From contig DDWC01000219.1 of the NCBI GenBank assembly GCA_002345475.1, positions 1 to 8,556 of the forward strand: a stretch of DNA of 8,556 nt, given 5' to 3'. Position numbers and translations under genes: made by a program. Source of the stretch: Firmicutes bacterium UBA2296 (GTDB lineage: Bacteria; Bacillota; UBA994). Below are positions 1-4,939 of this stretch, piece by piece. Below the pieces are notes generated by a model. The model was given only the letters and a program-made list of their open reading frames with translations, made no database searches and had not been told where the DNA came from. Numbering within the stretch: the stretch's first letter is position 1; the number at the start of each line of letters is the position of its first letter.

Positions 1-340
1 CTGGCATGGCGAGCTCTACCGCGGCCCTTTGATCGGCGTCGAGTCCCCAGAGACGAAAGTCGTTGCCCCGACTCTTTGCGTCCTCCATGATTATACGAAG
101 TGAGTCTGCCAGCGGCATTTCCCCCAGTGGGAACTGGTAACTGGGCTTTTCTATACCAAAGGCGATGAAAAGAGTCTCGCCGGTGAAGGAAAACTTGTGC
201 AGAAGTCGCTCACACCAGATGAACAGGGTGCCAAAGGCACTCTCACTGCCGAAGTTTCCGTATTTACGCAGTATGGGAACGATCCAGGTCTTGTCGCTGA
301 TGATTGGTGTGCGGAAATCGAGCTGTCCGGGCGTTGTCAT
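1..340 (-). CDS. DUF2156 / LPG-synthase C-terminal-like protein, 3' end beyond window
   Basis: Open minus-strand frame running off the left edge; about 113 N-terminal residues are visible and no stop is reached. The translation begins MTTPGQLDFRTPIISDKTW and continues with SESAFGTLFIWCERL (about residues 34-48), then a hydrophobic stretch TLFIAFGI, then a Pro/Gly-rich segment and a helix (DSLRIIMEDAKSRG). This order, especially the (S/T)xxFGxLFIW motif, is what I associate with DUF2156, the GNAT-like domain related to the C-terminal part of phosphatidylglycerol lysyltransferases. In that family the fold can transfer aminoacyl or acyl groups, but many stand-alone members have no assigned substrate, so none is claimed. 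The start at 340 follows GGGGAG (345-350) with a short 4-base spacer; an in-frame ATG at 352 has only a weak site. The gene diverges from the plus-strand block and has its own promoter. Confidence 0.75.
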   Translation of the reverse strand, partial: MTTPGQLDFRTPIISDKTWIVPILRKYGNFGSESAFGTLFIWCERLLHKFSFTGETLFIAFGIEKPSYQFPLGEMPLADSLRIIMEDAKSRGNDFRLWGLDADQRAAVELAMP

Positions 341-376
341 AAAGCTCCCCATTTCTCTTTCGTATGTCCATATATT

Positions 377-405
377 AGTATACCTTCGTTTTCTCCATTG
401 ACCAA
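377..405 (-). promoter_or_regulatory. Sigma-A-like promoter for the DUF2156 gene
   Basis: On the minus strand TTGGTC (400-405) is followed by exactly 17 bases and then TATACT (377-382), five of six matches to TATAAT. The predicted start lies near 370, about 30 bases before the start codon. The -35 is imperfect. It faces away from the promoter at 429-457. Confidence 0.6.
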
Positions 406-428
406 GCCTCTTTCAACGGGCAAGCCCT

Positions 429-457
429 TTGACACACAATTGCGACTCTTATGTAAT
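429..457 (+). promoter_or_regulatory. Strong sigma-A-like promoter for the membrane-anchored protein gene
   Basis: A perfect -35 TTGACA (429-434), a 17-base spacer and TGTAAT (452-457), five of six matches to the -10 consensus. The predicted start is near 464, giving a leader of roughly 45 bases ahead of the ATG at 511. This is one of the best promoter matches in the window. Confidence 0.75.
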
Positions 458-496
458 GTGGAACATTCGGCCAGTTTTGTGCGTATGGAGAGAGTG

Positions 497-503
497 AGGT
501 GAA
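497..503 (+). promoter_or_regulatory. Ribosome binding site choosing the ATG at 511
   Basis: GAGGTGA at 497-503 is a seven-base match to the anti-Shine-Dalgarno complement and sits 7 bases before the ATG at 511. An upstream in-frame GTG at 499 lies inside this site, so it is unlikely to be the start. Its own possible site, GGAG at 487-490, is weaker. Confidence 0.6.
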
Positions 504-510
504 AGCAAGA

Positions 511-1401
511 ATGGAAAAACAACTGAGAACGGTTTCGCTACTTTTGGTAGTATCGCTGCTGATCGGAGGCTACAACGGCATACAGGTGCGCAACCTGCGC
601 AGTGCTATGCGAGATTCTGCCGACCGAACGACCCAGCAGATATCCTCGGCCCAAAGCAGCATTCAGTCGGCTGTGTGGAGCATTAACAACACCATTGCCC
701 AGATGCGCGAAGAGGAGCGCTGGGCTTACCCGGCGTCCTACGCCGCCAACCAGACTGAGAGTACCGCTGAAGGCGTCGTCCTGGACATCTCGTGGTCCTT
801 CCGCGAGGTGCAGCGAGGAGCCGACGTTTACCTTCTTTACCGCCCCGACACACGCAGTGTACCAGTGGAGTGGACCAGGGTGGAGGCCCGCCAGCTGGAG
901 GGCGCCGCCTATAGCGCTCCTGTCACCCTCTCTCCGCTGCTCAACTACGAGTATCAGATTGTGGTGGAAGGCGAGAACCTGCGCTCCACAAGGCCGGTGT
1001 CCATACCCGGTAGCCTATATCAGGCTCAGCCGCTCCGCATATCCTCCTGGGGAGGGAATGTAAACCGCGAAGGCAAGTGGGTAGGCGATTTCCAGTTCGA
1101 AGTGGAGCAGCATTACCTGAGCCTGTTTGATTTCCTTAACGCCGGAGACATCTATCTCATAGTTGGCCGTGAGGATGGTACTTCAAGGCGCGTTGAACCT
1201 GCTCACGTGGCCCGCGACGGCTACAAATCCTGGTTCTTCAATGTTGCCGCCGAAGGCCTGGCGTCCCTGAGAGTCGTCGTGACCTACGGTGACGGCGCCG
1301 TCTATTACAAAGATATGCCTCTGGAGGACAACTGGTGGCGCTATCATAATGAGCTGGAGATAAGACGGGGAGACTCGCCCCTCACGATAATCCAGCCCTG
1401 A
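511..1401 (+). CDS. Membrane-anchored protein of unknown function with coiled coil and beta-rich exterior
   Basis: 296 residues from the ATG at 511, or 300 from an in-frame GTG at 499; I prefer 511 because of GAGGTGA at 497-503. I do not recognise the family. Residues 7-24 form one hydrophobic helix after a short basic start (MEKQLR), with no lipobox cysteine and no clear cleavage site, so it looks like a signal anchor with the rest outside the membrane. Residues 28-70 are polar, rich in Q, S, R and E and helix-forming, plausibly a coiled-coil stalk. From about 88 to 275 the sequence alternates hydrophobic and polar residues like beta strands, perhaps two Ig- or FN3-like sandwiches: one about 88-170 (with VYLLYRPD and LNYEYQIVVEG), a second about 175-275 (with GDFQFEVEQHYLS and LRVVVTYGDG). 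No catalytic motif is seen. It is apparently transcribed alone from the promoter at 429. An envelope sensor or structural role is possible but is only a guess. Confidence 0.75.
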   Translation: MEKQLRTVSLLLVVSLLIGGYNGIQVRNLRSAMRDSADRTTQQISSAQSSIQSAVWSINNTIAQMREEERWAYPASYAANQTESTAEGVVLDISWSFREVQRGADVYLLYRPDTRSVPVEWTRVEARQLEGAAYSAPVTLSPLLNYEYQIVVEGENLRSTRPVSIPGSLYQAQPLRISSWGGNVNREGKWVGDFQFEVEQHYLSLFDFLNAGDIYLIVGREDGTSRRVEPAHVARDGYKSWFFNVAAEGLASLRVVVTYGDGAVYYKDMPLEDNWWRYHNELEIRRGDSPLTIIQP

Positions 1402-1423
1402 CTGCATATTTGAGGGTCAGCCC

Positions 1424-1453
1424 TTCATATGTGTGACTCCAACAGGCTATAAT
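1424..1453 (+). promoter_or_regulatory. Promoter for the FAH-family gene
   Basis: A perfect -10 TATAAT (1448-1453) is preceded at 18 bases by TTCATA (1424-1429), four of six matches to the -35 consensus. The predicted start is about 1460, some 25 bases before the ATG. It lies in the 83-base gap after the preceding gene, where no terminator is visible, so some read-through is possible. Confidence 0.55.
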
Positions 1454-1484
1454 TGAAACAGAGCAACGGAGGGAGTGACCACGG

Positions 1485-2261
1485 ATGCATAAGCAGTACG
1501 TCAGATTTGTACACGGAGGCGCGACTCAGTACGGCCTCGTAAGAGGAAACCGCGTGTTTGCTATTACTGGGGACCTATTCGGCGAGCATGAGCAGACCAC
1601 CGTGTCCTTTTCCACAGATGAGATTCGCCTGCTGGTGCCCTGCCAGCCCGGCAAAGTAGTCTGCGTAGGCCTGAACTATCGCCGGCATGCAGAAGAACTG
1701 TCTCTGCCCATCCCGGAGGAGCCGGTACTCTTCATGAAACCGCCTTCAACTTTGGTGGCCAGCGAGGAAGAGATCGTATATTGGCCGGAGACTTCGCGTC
1801 TGGACTACGAGGGCGAGCTGGCGGCGGTCATCGGCAAGCCGTGTCACCGTGTCTCAGAGGGTTCCGCCCTGGATTATGTCTTCGGCTACACGATTGCAAA
1901 TGACGTGACCGCCCGTGACCTGCAGCAAAAGGACGGGCAATGGACAAGAGGCAAATGCTTTGACACCTTTTTGCCCCTCGGGCCTGTACTGACCACCGGT
2001 ATTGATGCGTCTGACCTGGCACTGCAAACCCATCTCAACGGCGCTCTGAAACAGGACGGCAGGACGTCAGACCTCATCTTTCCCCTGCCCCATCTGGTGA
2101 GCTTCATTTCCCACATCATGACCTTAAACCCCGGCGACGTAATTATAACGGGGACACCGTCAGGAATCGGACCCATGCAAATTGGCGATACGGTGGAAGT
2201 AAGCATCGAGGGCCTAGGCACCCTGCGCAACAAGGTCAGAGGGCTTGTGGAGCACGGGTAA
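1485..2261 (+). CDS. Fumarylacetoacetate hydrolase (FAH) family protein
   Basis: 258 residues, typical of short bacterial FAH-family enzymes. Known members are cytosolic, metal-dependent and act on carbon-carbon bonds of 2-keto/enol acids (2-hydroxyhepta-2,4-diene-dioate isomerases, acylpyruvases, oxaloacetate decarboxylases); the substrate here cannot be told from sequence. A small N-terminal domain of about 50 residues (YVRFVHGG...YGLVRGNRVFAI) precedes the catalytic fold. Visible hallmarks are GLNYRRHAEE (62-71), the metal-ligand pattern YEGEL with E109 and E111, NDVTARD with D140, the conserved lysine K157 in TRGKCFDTFLPLGP, and the loop TGTPSGIGPM (222-231). All expected metal ligands are present. 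GGAGG at 1468-1472 is 12 bases from the ATG, rather far, but an in-frame TGA at 1476 rules out an earlier start. No aromatic-catabolism neighbours are present to narrow the role. Confidence 0.92.
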   Translation: MHKQYVRFVHGGATQYGLVRGNRVFAITGDLFGEHEQTTVSFSTDEIRLLVPCQPGKVVCVGLNYRRHAEELSLPIPEEPVLFMKPPSTLVASEEEIVYWPETSRLDYEGELAAVIGKPCHRVSEGSALDYVFGYTIANDVTARDLQQKDGQWTRGKCFDTFLPLGPVLTTGIDASDLALQTHLNGALKQDGRTSDLIFPLPHLVSFISHIMTLNPGDVIITGTPSGIGPMQIGDTVEVSIEGLGTLRNKVRGLVEHG

Positions 2262-2263
2262 AC

Positions 2264-2291
2264 TTGTATTATTCCTGTCATGTGATATTAT
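2264..2291 (+). promoter_or_regulatory. Extended -10 promoter for the helicase gene
   Basis: TTGTAT (2264-2269), a 16-base spacer and TATTAT (2286-2291), with TGA directly before the -10, i.e. the TGn extended -10 motif. The predicted transcription start is about 2297-2299. It begins only two bases after the stop of the FAH-family gene and immediately precedes the hairpin at 2301. Confidence 0.6.
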
Positions 2292-2300
2292 AGATAGGCT

Positions 2301-2330
2301 AAGCGTGCGCCGGAGCGCATGCTTTTATTT
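2301..2330 (+). terminator. Hairpin plus T-rich tail: terminator of the upstream gene and/or 5' structure of helicase mRNA
   Basis: AAGCGTGCGC (2301-2310), loop CGGA (2311-2314) and GCGCATGCTT (2315-2324) form a 10-pair stem with a single G-U wobble. The following TTTTATTT (2323-2330, sharing two bases with the stem) makes it resemble an intrinsic terminator for the FAH-family transcript. The helicase promoter lies just upstream, so helicase mRNA would start within a few bases of this stem and carry it at its 5' end. The T-tract is broken by an A, so it may be leaky or not a terminator at all. Confidence 0.55.
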
Positions 2331-2337
2331 AAGGGGG
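2331..2337 (+). promoter_or_regulatory. Ribosome binding site supporting a TTG start for the helicase
   Basis: AAGGGGG lies 9 bases before TTG at 2347. No ATG in this frame occurs until codon 19, which would delete the start of the Q motif region, so the non-ATG start is well supported. The ATT at 2350 is a less likely alternative. Confidence 0.6.
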
Positions 2338-2346
2338 ATATAAGAC

Positions 2347-3789
2347 TTGATTTTTTCCGAATTAAACTTAAGCGAAAAGGTGCTTAAGGCCATTCACGAC
2401 ATGGGTTTTGAAGAAGCGACACCCATACAGGAACAGACTATACCACTCGGCCTATCAGGGCGAGACCTTATCGGTCAGGCGCAGACCGGTACCGGCAAGA
2501 CCGCTGCATTTGGTTTGCCTATGATCGAAAAGATTGACATTATGGCCCCGCACGTTCAGGGCCTCGTTTTGGCGCCTACCCGTGAGCTGGCCATTCAGGT
2601 GGCTGAAGAGCTCAACCGCATAGGCCGGTTCAAGGGAGTTAATTCCTTGCCTATATATGGGGGTCAGGATATAGTCAGGCAGATTCGCGCCCTGAAGAAC
2701 CGTCCTAACATCATCGTCGGCACACCCGGCCGACTGATGGACCATATGAGGCGTCGCACTTTGAGGCTTGACGGCATTTCCACCGTCGTTCTCGACGAAG
2801 CCGACGAAATGCTCAACATGGGCTTTCTGGAGGACATCGAGACTATCTTGAGTGATGTGCCCGATGATCGTCAGACCATGCTGTTTTCCGCCACCATGCC
2901 GGAAGCCATCCGCGCTCTTGCCGGACGCTTCATGCGCAACCCTGAGCATGTTACCGTTAAGACCAGGGAGCTAACGGTACCCAGTACCGAACAGTTCTAC
3001 ATAGAGGTAAATGAAGGCCAGAAGTTCGAAGCGCTGTGTCGCTTGCTTGATATGGAATCCACAGATCTGGCCATCGTTTTCGGTCGCACCAAGAGGCGCG
3101 TCGACGAACTCACCTCTGCCCTGGATACGCGGGGATATTCCGTGGAAGGTATTCACGGAGACTTAACGCAGGCGAAACGCGACAGCGTCATGCGCAAGTT
3201 CCGTTCCGGTGAAATCGACGTGTTGGTGGCCACAGATGTAGCTGCCCGCGGTCTGGACGTAACCAACGTGACTCATGTATTCAACTTTGATATACCGCAG
3301 GACGCCGAATGGTACGTGCATCGCATCGGACGAACCGGGAGAATCGGCAAGCCCGGCGTTGCGGTCACCTTTGTCGGGCCCCGGGAAATTGATCATTTGC
3401 GTTATCTGGAGCGCCAGATCAAAACTCACATAACCAGAAGGCCTCTTCCCACACAGGCTGACGCCATGGAGGGTCAGATCCGTTCGGTAATGGACAACCT
3501 AAACCGGGTAATCGCTGACGGGCAGGTTGATATGTACCGCGGCTGGGCTGAGCAGCTCCTATCCCAGACGGATTCCGTTACAGTAATGGCCGCAGCCCTG
3601 AAGATTATGGCGCGCGAGCCCGCGGCCACCCCTGTGCAACTCACGGAAGAAAGACCCGTGCGCGTTAAGCGCCCCTATCAGAAGACTAATTCGGGCGGCG
3701 GCAAGAGGCCTTTCCCGCGCAAACCCGGTGCGCCCCGCGGGCAACAACCCGGTGGCGACCGTGCACCTCGCACGGACAGGTGGAAGTAA
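2347..3789 (+). CDS. cshA: CshA-type DEAD-box ATP-dependent RNA helicase
   Basis: 480 residues, matching Bacillus-type CshA (about 490) along the whole length as far as I can recall it. Family members unwind RNA duplexes using ATP, acting in cold adaptation, ribosome assembly and mRNA turnover with the degradosome. Motifs in order: aromatic F3 and Q motif GFEEATPIQ (20-28), motif I AQTGTGKT (45-52), Ia PTREL (77-81), Ib TPGR (126-129), II DEAD (150-153), III SAT (181-183), then the second RecA domain with FGRTKRRVDEL, IHGDLTQAKR (269-278), motif V ARGLD (300-304) and VI HRIGRTGR (325-332). A helical C-terminal region (370-425, ending in AAALKIMAREP) precedes a basic Gly/Pro/Arg-rich tail (435-480), expected to be disordered and RNA-binding. 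The start is TTG with a good ribosome site. A 5' hairpin may influence stability or expression of the mRNA. Confidence 0.95.
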   Translation: MIFSELNLSEKVLKAIHDMGFEEATPIQEQTIPLGLSGRDLIGQAQTGTGKTAAFGLPMIEKIDIMAPHVQGLVLAPTRELAIQVAEELNRIGRFKGVNSLPIYGGQDIVRQIRALKNRPNIIVGTPGRLMDHMRRRTLRLDGISTVVLDEADEMLNMGFLEDIETILSDVPDDRQTMLFSATMPEAIRALAGRFMRNPEHVTVKTRELTVPSTEQFYIEVNEGQKFEALCRLLDMESTDLAIVFGRTKRRVDELTSALDTRGYSVEGIHGDLTQAKRDSVMRKFRSGEIDVLVATDVAARGLDVTNVTHVFNFDIPQDAEWYVHRIGRTGRIGKPGVAVTFVGPREIDHLRYLERQIKTHITRRPLPTQADAMEGQIRSVMDNLNRVIADGQVDMYRGWAEQLLSQTDSVTVMAAALKIMAREPAATPVQLTEERPVRVKRPYQKTNSGGGKRPFPRKPGAPRGQQPGGDRAPRTDRWK

Positions 3790-3799
3790 GCGAGGAGCG

Positions 3800-3892
3800 T
3801 TGGCGCTTGGCGCTTGGAGGCTGGTAGCTGTTGGCGCTTAGCGCTTAGCGTTTGGTGGAGCGGAAGGGCTCCTGGCTCTTAGCTCTGGGCAC
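3800..3892 (+). repeat. Tandem degenerate heptamers, consensus TTRGCKC
   Basis: Units run TTGGCGC (3800), TTGGCGC (3807), TTGGAGG (3814), CTGGTAG (3821), then after a 3-base slip TTGGCGC (3831), TTAGCGC (3838), TTAGCGT (3845), TTGGTGG (3852). After a 13-base break they resume as CTGGCTC (3872), TTAGCTC (3879), TGGGCAC (3886). The 7-base period is not a multiple of three, which argues against coding. The array begins 10 bases after the helicase stop. Confidence 0.7.
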
Positions 3893-3943
3893 CTTGGAGG
3901 AGCGAGAACAGGGAACGAGTAGACAAACCCCACATTCGGTCAA

Positions 3944-3981
3944 ACAGAGCTCTCGCGCTAAGCGATGAGCTCTGTCTTTTT
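3944..3981 (+). terminator. Intrinsic terminator of the helicase transcript
   Basis: ACAGAGCTCTCGC (3944-3956), loop GCTAA (3957-3961) and GCGA-T-GAGCTCTGT (3962-3975) form a 13-pair stem with one bulged T at 3966, followed by CTTTTT (3976-3981). On the minus strand the flanking run is not T-rich, so it acts on plus-strand transcripts. It lies 155 bases past the helicase stop, so the mRNA carries a long, repeat-bearing 3' end. Part of the stem keeps the 7-base rhythm of the surrounding repeats (CGCTAAG, CGATGAG, CTCTGTC). Confidence 0.8.
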
Positions 3982-4015
3982 GTTCGTCCATCTACTGATT
4001 GTTTGTGCCGCTCTG

Positions 4016-4050
4016 CCAAGAGCTAAGAGCCAACAACTAAGAGCTCTTAG
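4016..4050 (-). repeat. Inverted copy of the heptamer array
   Basis: Plus-strand units CCAAGAG (4016), CTAAGAG (4023), CCAACAA (4030), CTAAGAG (4037), CTCTTAG (4044) are the reverse complement of the TTRGCKC family seen at 3800-3892. The 16 bases 4016-4031 match the reverse complement of 3874-3889 at 15 positions. The last two units form the perfect 14-base palindrome CTAAGAGCTCTTAG (4037-4050). Confidence 0.65.
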
Positions 4051-4075
4051 TAAAGCGGCTTTTAGCCCTGTCCCC

Positions 4076-4117
4076 CGTCGTCTGCTGTCTGTCGTCTGTC
4101 GTCTAGAGTCTAAAGTC
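4076..4117. repeat. Six tandem heptamers of a second family, consensus TNNNGTC
   Basis: Successive 7-base units read CGTCGTC (4076), TGCTGTC (4083), TGTCGTC (4090), TGTCGTC (4097), TAGAGTC (4104), TAAAGTC (4111). All end in GTC and five of six begin with T. The array ends 22 bases before the deoD stop codon. It differs in sequence from the TTRGCKC family but shares the 7-base period. Confidence 0.7.
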
Positions 4118-4122
4118 TGGAA

Positions 4123-4137
4123 GGCTGCAACGCAGCC
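4123..4137 (-). terminator. Weak hairpin just after the deoD stop
   Basis: On the minus strand GGCTGC, loop GTT, GCAGCC forms a 6-pair stem three bases beyond the deoD stop codon, followed by TTCCAGACTTT. The T-tract is poor, so this is at best a weak terminator; it is the only candidate found for deoD. Confidence 0.3.
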
Positions 4138-4139
4138 AG

Positions 4140-4847
4140 CTACGCCAGCTCCAGTGCAATCTCCATCATCTGTGTAAATGTGTTTTGACGTTCTTCTGCC
4201 GTAGTTTGCTCGTGGGTTACCAGTGAATCAGAAACAGTCAAGATGCACAGCGCATTGACTCCGGCCCTGGCAGCATTCATGTAAAGACCTGCGGCTTCCA
4301 TTTCCACGGCCATGACACCCATGCCGGCCCACTTCTTCCAGGCCTCCCTGTCGTCATCGTAGAAGATGTCTGACGAGAGGATATTGCCTACCTTATACTC
4401 GTAACCTTTGGACTCAGCTACGGACACAGCCTTGCTCAGTAAGGCCCAGGAGGCGGTGGGAGCGTACGTTCCGGGCAGGTTAAACTGCTCGGCGTAACGG
4501 GAGTTGGTGGACGCTGACATACCGAACAGTATGTCGCGCACCTTGACATCTTCCTGGAAAGAGCCGCAGGAGCCAACACGAATGAGGTTCTTTACGCCGT
4601 AGAAATGAATAAGTTCGTATGAGTAAATGCCTATGGACGGGATGCCCATGCCACTACCCATAACGGACACCCTTTTTCCTTTGTAGGTGCCTGTATAACC
4701 AAACATATTGCGCACGGCGTTAAACTGCACTACGTCTTCCAGAAACGTTTCGGCGATAAACTTGGCGCGCAGGGGGTCCCCCGGCCACAATACTGTTTCG
4801 CTGATGAAGCCCTTGTCTGCAGCTGCGATATGCGGCGTCGGCATCAT
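4140..4847 (-). CDS. deoD: Purine nucleoside phosphorylase, DeoD type
   Basis: 235 residues, the usual length. The enzyme reversibly phosphorolyses purine (deoxy)nucleosides to free base and (deoxy)ribose 1-phosphate in cytosolic nucleoside salvage; DeoD-type enzymes are hexamers. Similarity to E. coli DeoD is visible end to end: TPHI at the N terminus with H6 (donated to the neighbouring subunit's site), PGDPLRAK (22-29) with phosphate-binding G23 and R27, R46, GMGIPS (66-71), RVGSCG (90-95) with R90 and S93, VEMEAAGLY (181-189) with E182, M183 and E184 at the ribose site, and TVSD (204-207) with the general acid D207, plus R220 in TTAEERQ. All catalytic residues are present. AGAGGAG (4857-4863) sits 9 bases before the ATG; a second ATG follows directly. 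The gap to the upstream gene is 92 bases with no terminator seen and no convincing promoter, so cotranscription is plausible. There is no deoB or deoC nearby. Confidence 0.96.
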   Translation of the reverse strand: MMPTPHIAAADKGFISETVLWPGDPLRAKFIAETFLEDVVQFNAVRNMFGYTGTYKGKRVSVMGSGMGIPSIGIYSYELIHFYGVKNLIRVGSCGSFQEDVKVRDILFGMSASTNSRYAEQFNLPGTYAPTASWALLSKAVSVAESKGYEYKVGNILSSDIFYDDDREAWKKWAGMGVMAVEMEAAGLYMNAARAGVNALCILTVSDSLVTHEQTTAEERQNTFTQMMEIALELA

Positions 4848-4939
4848 AAGACCACGCTCCTCTGGTATTTGCTAGTTATTTATCCGTTATATTCGCGGCT
4901 CGCCACACCCTTACCTGCCCGACATCCCGAAATAGGGAG

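Larger units (their letters stand above)
3790..4139. other. Convergent intergenic region without genes, built of degenerate heptamers
   Basis: The 350 bases between the stops of the convergent helicase and deoD genes hold no believable coding region. The one short plus-strand frame (3965-4177) begins inside the terminator stem and runs through repeats into deoD antisense. The stretch contains three blocks of period-7 repeats and one strong intrinsic terminator, described separately. The portion 3893-3943 is unremarkable. Confidence 0.8.

Noticed and set aside
165..502. Overlapping plus-strand and minus-strand short open frames (165-401, 197-502, 337-522)
   Set aside because: They lie opposite the DUF2156 gene or across the divergent promoters, lack ribosome sites and have no family-like sequence.
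1402..1440. Terminator after the membrane-anchored protein gene
   Set aside because: The best stem (TGAGGG with CCCTTCA) is short, includes a wobble and has no T-run.
4008..4064. GCCGCT ... AGCGGC followed by TTTT as a second plus-strand terminator
   Set aside because: Only six pairs close a loop of over 40 bases; the strong terminator at 3944-3981 already explains termination.
3790..4139. CRISPR array or insertion-sequence remnant in the repeat-rich gap
   Set aside because: Repeats are 7-base degenerate units without unique spacers, and there is no transposase fragment or terminal inverted repeat with target duplication.
3965..4177. 70-codon plus-strand frame in the convergent gap
   Set aside because: It starts within the terminator stem, runs through heptamer repeats and ends antisense in deoD; composition is dictated by the repeats.
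4848..4939. Possible deoD promoter (TATAAC-like -10 on the minus strand)
   Set aside because: No acceptable -35 at 16-18 bases; the gene may be cotranscribed with the one upstream.
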